Assembly (NCBI GenBank): GCA_023438785.1
Contig: JAEXQJ010000230.1
Coordinates: forward strand, 1-9,958
From: Pseudomonadota bacterium
GTDB lineage: Bacteria; Myxococcota_A; Polyangia; Fen-1088
DNA length: 9,958 nt
Direction: 5' to 3'
In this document: one piece after another, positions 1 through 5,712 of the stretch
Layout: every line of letters starts with the position of its first letter
Position numbering within the stretch: the first letter of the stretch is position 1
Position numbers and translations under genes: made by a program
Notes under the pieces: generated by a model
Seen by the model: only the letters and a program-made list of their open reading frames with translations
What the model was told of the DNA's origin: nothing
Databases searched by the model: none

Positions 1-705
1 GACCGAGAGCACTCGTTCCCGTGTCCCCTGCGCCTGAATCGCTTCGCGCGCCAGCTCGGTCAAAGACCCTCGCACCTGCTCGTTGGGGCACACGCCGTCC
101 GCCAGGCGCTCACCCGAGGCGGTCCGGCTGAGCGGCGACTCACCCAGGAGAGGACGAAGCCCCGCGTTCTCGAGCTGAATCCGCCCGGCCGCATCCAGCA
201 GAACCAGGCCGCCCTCCATGACGTCGAAGGCCTCGCGCAAAGCATCGCGTTCGGCCCGCAGATCCCCGGCCAGCTCTTCGAGTTGCCGAGTCCGCTCCTG
301 CACCTTGGCGGCCAACTCCGCGTTGTGGCGACGGACCTCATCTGCCAGAGCCTTGGAGCGCAGGACCGAACCCAGGCGCGCCAGCAACTCGGAGGTCGAA
401 ATGGGCAGGACCATGAAATCCGCGGCCCCGACTTCCAGACCGAGCAGGCGGTTCTCCACCTGGCCCTCGGCCGGGGACAAGAGCACCACGGGCAGCTCGA
501 ACTCCGCGCGAATCCGCCGAACCAGCTCGAAACCGCTCGTTCCCGTGAGCCCCGTATGAACCAGGACCACGTCGAGCGCTTCGCCCGCGCCGCCACGCAG
601 CGCATCAACACCGCTCACTTCGACTAGATCGTGGGAGTCGCACAACGCGGTCCGAACCGCGCTTCGGACCTGAGCGTCGTCAATAACCAGCATCAGGCGG
701 CCCAT
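1..705 (-). CDS. Atypical receiver (REC)-coiled coil-PAS signalling protein, C-terminus outside window
   Basis: An open frame runs from the ATG at 705 to the left edge: 235 residues, no stop. Residues 4-115 read as a CheY-like receiver: acidic pair D9-D10, strand VVLV at 46-49, a GTSGFEL turn at 55-61, VVLLS at 73-77, GAADF at 93-97 and P101. The position of the phosphorylated Asp is His50 (codon CAT at 556-558), and the usual Lys before the conserved Pro is Leu100, so phosphotransfer is unlikely. Residues 118-158 are a charged heptad-like coiled coil. From about 159 a PAS-like start is visible (VMEGGLVLLDAAGRIQLEN). The missing part may hold a histidine kinase or other output domain; that is inference. 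The start is supported by an AGGAGG six bases upstream. It is divergent from the MerR-TPR gene. The domain call is firm; the signal sensed and the partner are unknown. Confidence 0.85.
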   Translation of the reverse strand, partial: MGRLMLVIDDAQVRSAVRTALCDSHDLVEVSGVDALRGGAGEALDVVLVHTGLTGTSGFELVRRIRAEFELPVVLLSPAEGQVENRLLGLEVGAADFMVLPISTSELLARLGSVLRSKALADEVRRHNAELAAKVQERTRQLEELAGDLRAERDALREAFDVMEGGLVLLDAAGRIQLENAGLRPLLGESPLSRTASGERLADGVCPNEQVRGSLTELAREAIQAQGTRERVLSV

Positions 706-711
706 GGCGCG

Positions 712-717
712 CCTCCT
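712..717 (-). promoter_or_regulatory. Shine-Dalgarno of the receiver-PAS gene
   Basis: On the minus strand this reads AGGAGG, with six bases between it and the ATG at 705. It is the clearest ribosome binding site in the window and fixes the start of the receiver protein. Confidence 0.8.
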
Positions 718-758
718 GCTGCCATTGCGACGTGTTCGCGACTCATTGCGGGGCGCCG

Positions 759-787
759 ATTATCATCCCGGCTGCCGAGTCTTTCAA
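759..787 (-). promoter_or_regulatory. Candidate sigma-70-type promoter for the receiver-PAS gene
   Basis: On the minus strand a TTGAAA (782-787, 5 of 6 to TTGACA) is followed after exactly 17 bases by GATAAT (759-764, 5 of 6 to TATAAT). Transcription would begin near 752, giving a leader of about 47 bases before the ATG at 705. The match and spacing are good for such GC-rich DNA, but no transcript evidence is available. Confidence 0.5.
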
Positions 788-849
788 ATTGTCTGCTCGC
801 GCGCCCCCAGGCCGAGGCCGCCTGACCAGCAGACTCCTGTCGCGCGTTG

Positions 850-855
850 TATATT
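850..855 (+). promoter_or_regulatory. Candidate -10 element for the MerR-TPR/tsaE operon
   Basis: TATATT (5 of 6 to TATAAT) lies in an AT-rich island eight bases before the ATG at 864. A start site 6-7 bases downstream would fall at or just before that ATG, so the mRNA would be leaderless or nearly so. This agrees with the absence of any Shine-Dalgarno there. No convincing -35 lies at 16-18 bases; the nearest, CTGACC at 822-827, is 22 bases away. Confidence 0.3.
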
Positions 856-863
856 ACCCGGCC

Positions 864-1697
864 ATGTACAGCGCCCGTGCGGTCAGTGCCGTGCTCGGGA
901 TCAGGCCAGCGCGTCTGCGGTCCTATCTGCGTGCGGGCGTGGTCTCGCCCACCCGCGATGAACATGGACAGATGTCCTTCACGTTCGAGGACCTGATCCT
1001 GCTCCGCCGAGCCGAAGGCCTGGTTCAAGAGCGAATACCCGCGCGACGGGTCTGTCAGGCGCTCAAGCAGCTACGCCGGAGCCTGCCCGAGGGGAGCACG
1101 GTCTCCCAGGTTCAACTGGAGTGCGAAGGGCAGAAGGTCGTCGTGTCCGACGGACGAGGGCGCTGGCACCCCGATTCGGGACAGACGGTGTTCGACTTCC
1201 AGACCGAGTCCACGGGTCAGGGTGCGACGGTGACCCCGCTGGCGACGGCGCGGATGGAGTCCGACGACGAGGAGATGACCGCCCTCTCCGCCCGCGAGCT
1301 GTACGAGCGCGCATGCGCCCTGGAGGCCACCTCGGCCGATGCAGCCAGCGCGGTGTACCGGACCGCCCTGGAGCAAGAACCGGATTTTCCCGATGCCCAC
1401 GTCAATCTGGGACGGCTTCTGCACGAGGCGGGCGACATCTACGCGGCCCTGGTCCACTACCGGGCCGCCCTGGCCTTGCGCCCCGGCGACACGACGGCGG
1501 CCTTCAACATCGGCGTGGCCCTGGAGGATCTCGGAGCCACCACGGATGCCATCGCCGCCTACCGCCGTGCCCTGGAGTGCAACCCGCGCAGCGCGGACGC
1601 GCACTACAACCTGGCGCGATTGCTCGAACAGGACGGCAAACCCGATCTGGCGGTTCGCCACTTGCTCCTTTACCGACAACTCACGAAGAAGCGCTGA
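864..1697 (+). CDS. MerR-type HTH protein fused to TPR repeats
   Basis: The product has 277 residues. Residues 1-72 form a MerR-type winged-helix DNA-binding domain: it begins MYSARAVSAVLGIRPARLRS, then YLRAGVVSPTRD and FTFEDLILLRRAEGLV, and ends in RRVCQALKQL. A short beta-rich linker (about 80-112, with DGRGRWHPDSGQ) leads to an acidic stretch near 132-137. Four TPR-like helical pairs follow at roughly 143-173, 174-207, 208-241 and 242-275 (for example PDAHVNLGRLLHEAGDIYAA). TPRs mediate protein contacts, so this is probably a transcription regulator whose partner binds the C-terminal half. The frame is open further upstream, but the ATG at 864 starts exactly at the HTH. The stop overlaps the tsaE start by one base (TGATGA), implying translational coupling. 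DNA target and partner are unknown. Confidence 0.85.
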   Translation: MYSARAVSAVLGIRPARLRSYLRAGVVSPTRDEHGQMSFTFEDLILLRRAEGLVQERIPARRVCQALKQLRRSLPEGSTVSQVQLECEGQKVVVSDGRGRWHPDSGQTVFDFQTESTGQGATVTPLATARMESDDEEMTALSARELYERACALEATSADAASAVYRTALEQEPDFPDAHVNLGRLLHEAGDIYAALVHYRAALALRPGDTTAAFNIGVALEDLGATTDAIAAYRRALECNPRSADAHYNLARLLEQDGKPDLAVRHLLLYRQLTKKR

Positions 1698-2176
1698 TGA
1701 ACCAGACCTTCGCGACGGCTGAGCTGACGGTGGACGTGCGCTCGGCCGAGGAGATGAAGGCCTGGGGCCGCCGCCTGGGGGCGGCCTTGCGCGCGGGCGA
1801 CGTGCTGGCCCTGGTGGGCCCGCTGGGCAGTGGCAAGACCACGCTGGCCCAGGGGCTGGCCATCGGCCTGGAGGTGCCCGCGGATCGTCACGTAGCCAGC
1901 CCCACGTTCGCCCTGGTCAACGAGCACCCGGGTCGGGTGCCCTTCATTCACGTGGACTTCTATCGGGTGCGCAATCCCGCCGAGTTGCCGGAGCTGGGCC
2001 TGGAAGAGGCGTACGACGAATCGGCAACCGCCATCGAGTGGGCAGACCGCTTCCCCGACGCCCTGCCCGCCGATCACCTCAGGATCGTGTTCGAGACGGT
2101 CGACGATGGACGCCGCTTGCGTGTCCGCGCCATGGGCCCGCGCAGTCAGGCACTGCTGGCCGCGCTGGGCTCCTGA
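1697..2176 (+). CDS. tsaE: tRNA t6A synthesis ATPase TsaE
   Basis: The product has 159 residues, the usual length for TsaE (YjeE). It is the P-loop ATPase that works with TsaB and TsaD to make N6-threonylcarbamoyladenosine at position 37 of ANN-decoding tRNAs in the cytoplasm. Visible motifs are Walker A GPLGSGKT (41-48), the family-specific SPTFALVNE (68-76), HVDFYR (85-90) with the Walker B-type Asp87, GLEEAYD (101-107) and IEWADR (113-118). All key residues are present and nothing is truncated. Its ATG shares one base with the stop of the MerR-TPR gene. Pairing an essential tRNA-modification gene with a DNA-binding TPR protein is unusual; whether they are functionally linked is not shown by the sequence. 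Confidence 0.95.
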   Translation: MNQTFATAELTVDVRSAEEMKAWGRRLGAALRAGDVLALVGPLGSGKTTLAQGLAIGLEVPADRHVASPTFALVNEHPGRVPFIHVDFYRVRNPAELPELGLEEAYDESATAIEWADRFPDALPADHLRIVFETVDDGRRLRVRAMGPRSQALLAALGS

Positions 2177-2210
2177 GCCGTCCGTGGCGAGTATTTGATT
2201 CCCGACGGGC

Positions 2211-2951
2211 TTGGCCTACCGTGAAGGCGTGCCATTCCTCCGCGAAGGCGTGCAACTCTTCCCCGCGGTTCTCGGTGACCTGCACCAGATTGTGCAGGCG
2301 CCTTACGCGAGCATCCTGCTCATCCTCACGGCCTTCGTGTGCGGCGGCATGGTGGGCTGGGAACGAGAGCGCGAGCATAAAGCCGCCGGCCTTCGCACCC
2401 TGATCCTGATCTGCGTCGGCTCAGCCATCTTCACCCTGCTCTCCGCCAGTCCGGCCCTGGGCGGGCACGAGCCAGCCCGCATCGCCGCGCAAATCGTTAC
2501 GGGCGTGGGCTTTCTAGGCGCCGGCTCCATCCTGCGCGACCGACACCAGGTCACCGGCCTCACCACGGCCGCGACCATCTGGGCCACTTCGGGAATCGGC
2601 ATCGCGGTCGGAGCCGGCTACGCCGCGGCCGGGATCGGCCTTTCGGCCTGCGTGCTCTTCACTCTCTACAGCGTGAGACGGCTGGAGAAGGCCCTGGTGG
2701 GCGGCTGCGGCGCACGGTGCGTGCGCATCGTCTACGACCCCCAGAAGGGAAAAACGCGTCCGCGTATCCTGGCGACCCTAGACGCGTCCCGGGGTCCAAT
2801 CCAATTCGGAGCCGAGCTGCAAGCGGCACCAGGACCGTGCACCCTGGAGATCGTCTACTGCGACGTCCACTACGACCACCGCGCCGTCCTCGCTCACCTG
2901 GCTGATCTGCCCGGCGTGGAAGCCATCGAACCCGTGGACCGCGCAGAGTAA
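2211..2951 (+). CDS. MgtC/SapB-family inner-membrane protein
   Basis: The product has 246 residues if it starts at the TTG at 2211. About five hydrophobic segments lie near 33-50, 62-80, 92-107, 118-135 and 137-155. Family hallmarks are GGMVGWEREREHKAAGLRT (45-63), ARIAAQIVTGVGFLGAGSIL (89-108) and the GLTTAATIW segment (116-124), followed by small-residue-rich helices. Residues about 170-246 form a soluble ACT-like tail. MgtC proteins are linked to growth at low Mg2+ and to control of membrane ATP synthase or transporters; the exact role here is unknown. The start is uncertain: no good Shine-Dalgarno precedes TTG 2211, and in-frame GTG codons at 2229 and 2250 also fit. It lies 34 bases after tsaE on the same strand, so it may be co-transcribed. 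Confidence 0.85.
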   Translation: MAYREGVPFLREGVQLFPAVLGDLHQIVQAPYASILLILTAFVCGGMVGWEREREHKAAGLRTLILICVGSAIFTLLSASPALGGHEPARIAAQIVTGVGFLGAGSILRDRHQVTGLTTAATIWATSGIGIAVGAGYAAAGIGLSACVLFTLYSVRRLEKALVGGCGARCVRIVYDPQKGKTRPRILATLDASRGPIQFGAELQAAPGPCTLEIVYCDVHYDHRAVLAHLADLPGVEAIEPVDRAE

Positions 2952-3310
2952 GGCCCGCGACGGCAGGCTTGCACGGGAATCGGCTATGGCTACCACGAAC
3001 GCCGTGGCTGGGACAGCACGGGGGTGTGTCATCCACGAGTCCCGGTGCCCCACCATCGGAGCCGGGGTGTCCTGTCAACTCGCCACCGAGGCGCCCTCGG
3101 CGGTCCCCGGGTGCGGGGTCAAAAGCACAGGGCATGCCATCACTCAGGATGCCGCCAGCAGCGGAGCCATCTCCTCGAACAACGGTATCGCCACGCTCGC
3201 CGGCGGCATTGGGTGCGCACGCGAATGGGCGCCGATACCAGCGCATCGGAAGGCGGAGGGCAATGAGCAGATGCTTGGAAGAAAGGGCCAGCGCGGTAGA
3301 GTCATGCGCC
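2952..3310 (+). other. Spacer without recognisable gene
   Basis: The frames open here give protein sequences with no recognisable motif and composition typical of shadow frames. A 6-base inverted repeat (CCGAGG at 3085-3090, CCTCGG at 3094-3099) and a 7-base one (GGTATCG at 3184-3190, CGATACC at 3233-3239) are present but lack a T-run, so I do not call a terminator. GGAGGG at 3255-3260 lies three bases before an ATG at 3263 that is in frame with the next gene. Confidence 0.5.
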
Positions 3311-3808
3311 ATGAAATACCCGTTCTGCACCATCGGCTCGGCGGTGCTCCTCGCAGCCAGCGGAAGCTCCTGTGCGAAGGTGATGTACGATGGTCCGCGA
3401 CGTCCTTCGGAGAGTGTTGCGCGGCTCACTTCTGACGACGGCCCCGACCTGACCTACTGCAAGACGAAGATCGTGAAGGTGGATGGTAAGGCTGTGAACG
3501 GCGGGGCTTTCGAGATTCTGCCTGGGCGGCACATTCTGGAGGTCGAGAGCAAGGACAAGCGACGAGGCGTGGGGGACAAGGGAAGCGAAGCCGTTGTGAC
3601 CGCGCTCGGCGGCCCCCTCGCCGTCGCATTGGCCAACGCCACGCCGGGCCTCTCGGCGCGTGGGACTGACGGCCCGGCCACCGCCTGTTTCAAAGCCAAG
3701 GCTGGCCATACGTACGTGGTTCAAAGCCGCGGCGACTACGAGACCTATCAGCTCGAAGTCCTCGACGAGGAAACGGCCACCGACGTGAAAGACTTTTGCC
3801 GACAGTGA
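3311..3808 (+). CDS. Small exported protein, probable lipoprotein, function unknown
   Basis: The product has 165 residues. It begins MKYPFCTIGSAVLLAASGSS and then C21, a short signal peptide with a weak lipobox (GSSC rather than L-A-G-C). After the Cys comes AKVMYDGPRRPSESVARL, a pattern like the Y-x-GP-x-RP-x-x-x-VA motif just behind the lipidated Cys in many short proteobacterial lipoproteins. This is recalled from the family and not searched. The middle (KIVKVDGKAV, FEILPGRHILEVES) resembles the small beta domain of such proteins. Cys50, Cys126 and Cys163 could form disulfides. An in-frame ATG at 3263 has a purine-rich GGAGGG just upstream, but the extra 16 residues (MSRCLEERASAVESCA) would bury the signal peptide, so I prefer 3311. 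It is likely periplasmic or outer-membrane attached. It converges with the MFS gene. Confidence 0.65.
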   Translation: MKYPFCTIGSAVLLAASGSSCAKVMYDGPRRPSESVARLTSDDGPDLTYCKTKIVKVDGKAVNGGAFEILPGRHILEVESKDKRRGVGDKGSEAVVTALGGPLAVALANATPGLSARGTDGPATACFKAKAGHTYVVQSRGDYETYQLEVLDEETATDVKDFCRQ

Positions 3809-3831
3809 CGATGGACGTCCCCAGGGCGTGA

Positions 3832-3851
3832 CTGATCCCGACGCGGGTCAG
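3832..3851. terminator. Weak hairpin between convergent genes, possible terminator
   Basis: CTGATCC (3832-3838) can pair with GGGTCAG (3845-3851): seven pairs including one G-T, six-base loop. It lies 24 bases after the lipoprotein stop and 70 bases from the MFS stop, where a bidirectional terminator would be expected. No T-run follows on either strand, so intrinsic termination is doubtful. Confidence 0.25.
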
Positions 3852-3921
3852 GATCTGGCCAGCCGGCGCTCAAGAAGCAGCGCAAGCGGCGGGATGACTC
3901 GGGGAGCGGTCGCGGAGCACG

Positions 3922-5184
3922 CTATGCCGGCGGCGACGCCGCGGCCGGGACGGTCTCCTGGCGCTTCTCCGTCGGCATTCCCGCGGCGAGGAGACGGGTG
4001 TCGCGCAGAAACACGAGGGCCAGCGCGGCCATGCCGGCGCCGGTGACCACGAGCAGCGTCTCGATGCGGACCACTTCGGTGAGCGGGCCGAACGCCAGCA
4101 TGCCCAGCGGCATCATGGAGGTCATCAGCATGGTGAAGACACCGAAGATGCGGCCCATGTATTTCTCTTCCACGTGTTCTTGGAGTAGGACGGTGGAGCT
4201 GGTGTTGTAGAAGGGAATCACCACGCCGAAGATGCCCATCGGGATCAGGTAGGCCCAGAAGCTGGCGAGCAGGCCGAGCAGCACCGTGCAAATCGCCATG
4301 ACCAGAGTCGCGGCGAGCATGGTGTGCATGCGATTCCCGAAACCGCCCCAGGCGGACATCACCCCGCCGCCCGCCATCATTCCCACGGAGAACACGACCT
4401 CGATGGCGGTCAGTCGCCACACGTCGCTGCCGAAGCTGCGCGCCACCTGCAGGGGCGTGAGCAGCGCCGCGGGTACCATGAGCAGCAACAGCACGCCCAC
4501 GAAGGTGAAGAACGACACCAGGTACTTGTGATCCCGGATGTGCACGAAGCCGAGCTTCATGTCAGCGAAGTACGAAACGCCTTGTGCCTCGCTGGCCTTC
4601 TGATGGGGCGGCACCTTCAGGAACACGGCGAGGATGGTGATGGCCAGCGCCGCGGTGACCACGTCTATCAGGAACACGCGATACAGGGGCCAGATGGACA
4701 TGAGGGCGCCGCTCAGGATGGGCGACACCAGCATGATGCCGGCCTGGATTGAACTGAGCAGGCCGTTGACCCGTGTCAGGCGATTCTGCGGGACCAACTG
4801 AGGCAGGAAGGCGGCCACCGCCGGGGTCTGCACGGCCGTGCCCACCGCCCGCACCGCGGCCGTGACCATGATCAGCGCCAGGGCATCCCCCCCCGCACTC
4901 AGGACCACGGCCAGGATCAGTGTGGCCAGGGCGATGAGCGCGTCCGATACCATGATCAGGCGCCGCCGTTCCACGCGATCGGCCCAGACGCCCCCGAAGG
5001 GCGACATCAGAAACGTGGGCACGAACCCGCAGACCACGAACAGCGTCATCACCAGGCCCGACTTGGTGGCCAGCGTCACGTGCCACATCAACGCGTACTG
5101 GACCAGAGACGAGCCCAGCAGCGAAAGCACCTGGCTCGCCAGGAACAGCGCGGTCTTGGATTTCCAATGCGGAGAATCAGTCAC
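3922..5184 (-). CDS. MFS transporter, drug/macrolide-efflux-type (EntS/MefA-like)
   Basis: The product has 420 residues from the GTG at 5184, the usual length for this branch. It begins MTDSPHWKSKTALFLASQ, followed by SLLGSSLVQYALMWHVTLAT, typical of the first helix in MefA/EntS-like exporters. About 12 hydrophobic segments alternate through the protein. Motif A is in the loop after helix 2 (GGVWADRVERRR, 64-75), and QTPAVAAFLPQLVP (119-132) is a family-typical stretch. These carriers use proton exchange to export small molecules such as macrolides or siderophores; the substrate here cannot be told. The frame continues upstream to an ATG at 5250 and a GTG at 5253, adding 22 or 23 residues with no membrane or motif content, and neither start has a clear Shine-Dalgarno. 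No partner regulator is adjacent. Confidence 0.85.
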   Translation of the reverse strand: MTDSPHWKSKTALFLASQVLSLLGSSLVQYALMWHVTLATKSGLVMTLFVVCGFVPTFLMSPFGGVWADRVERRRLIMVSDALIALATLILAVVLSAGGDALALIMVTAAVRAVGTAVQTPAVAAFLPQLVPQNRLTRVNGLLSSIQAGIMLVSPILSGALMSIWPLYRVFLIDVVTAALAITILAVFLKVPPHQKASEAQGVSYFADMKLGFVHIRDHKYLVSFFTFVGVLLLLMVPAALLTPLQVARSFGSDVWRLTAIEVVFSVGMMAGGGVMSAWGGFGNRMHTMLAATLVMAICTVLLGLLASFWAYLIPMGIFGVVIPFYNTSSTVLLQEHVEEKYMGRIFGVFTMLMTSMMPLGMLAFGPLTEVVRIETLLVVTGAGMAALALVFLRDTRLLAAGMPTEKRQETVPAAASPPA

Positions 5185-5207
5185 GGCGAAGCTGAGGCTA
5201 GCTCGCC
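5185..5207 (-). repeat. Hairpin abutting the MFS start codon
   Basis: GGCGAAGCT (5185-5193) pairs with AGCTCGCC (5200-5207): eight pairs, one bulged A, six-base loop. In the mRNA it would sit directly against GTG 5184, where the ribosome lands. It is either a translation control element or a sign that the true start is upstream. Confidence 0.35.
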
Positions 5208-5712
5208 CTTCGCACGCGTGCAGGCGAATGGAGCCGCTCGGGCCCCGCATCACAGGGTTTCGACTTGGGAGGGAGCCGCTGTTGCCCCTCGCCCACCTTC
5301 ACTCCGCAACGCCAACCGCATCGCCGCGTCAGACTCGCGGCCAGTCGCCGTCTGGTCGCCGGTTGTCATAGGAAGCGATCGGACTCGGTGTCCGCTCTCT
5401 TGAGTGCGGAGGTGTCCTTCCGCCTCGCCACCCTGTCCCGCGCCGACCCGCCGGCGTGCCAGGCGTCGAGAATGGCGGCGCTCCCCTTCCGGACGCCGTC
5501 ACCATCCGGCCCGGCGTGCCGTCGACCGCAGGACGCGTGGCCTCCCAGGCACCGGTACCTGCGTCCTGGCCGCGACGGCCGCCCTCGACGGCAGGGACGC
5601 CACGACTTACTTGATGGCGGCCGAGCAGGCATGCCGCCATCCCGCCGCGAGTCGATGCCCGACGTCCTCTATGGTGGACCGAGCGCTCGCGGACCGGCGT
5701 CGCCCGCAGCTC
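5208..5712 (-). other. Non-coding spacer upstream of the MFS gene
   Basis: About 500 bases between the beta-helix gene stop and the MFS start, both on the minus strand. Open frames on either strand give Arg/Pro-rich products without recognisable motifs, typical of non-coding GC-rich DNA. It contains the nested inverted-repeat element at 5513-5601, a 10-base direct repeat CCGGCGTGCC (5451-5460 and 5511-5520) and a perfect 10-base palindrome CGAGCGCTCG (5680-5689). I see no convincing -35/-10 pair for the MFS gene. Confidence 0.5.
5513..5601. repeat. Nested inverted repeats, potential three-way-junction element
   Basis: The outer stem pairs GGCGT (5513-5517) with ACGCC (5597-5601) and GCCGTCGA (5518-5525) with TCGACGGC (5585-5592): 13 pairs interrupted by a four-base bulge. 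Inside are two further helices. CAGGACGC (5529-5536) pairs with GCGTCCTG (5561-5568), enclosing a near-palindrome around CACCGGTAC. GCCG (5569-5572) pairs with CGGC (5576-5579) across a CGA loop. Together they would make a branched fold in RNA or single-stranded DNA. It could be a small RNA, a structured 3' or 5' UTR, or a REP-like element. The strand is undecided because the structure is symmetric. Confidence 0.4.

Noticed and set aside
19..33. 15-base exact match CCGTGTCCCCTGCGC shared with 8697-8711
   Set aside because: One copy is inside the receiver-PAS coding sequence, the other in a spacer, with no extension; consistent with chance in GC-rich DNA.
1121..2176. Long plus-strand frame that reads through into tsaE from inside the MerR-TPR gene
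   Set aside because: Its C-terminal part is tsaE itself; the upstream extension is an out-of-frame reading of the TPR gene with no motif.
2659..3429. 256-codon minus-strand frame spanning the MgtC 3' end and spacer
   Set aside because: Covers two genes on the other strand, low-complexity Arg/Gly product, no family motif.
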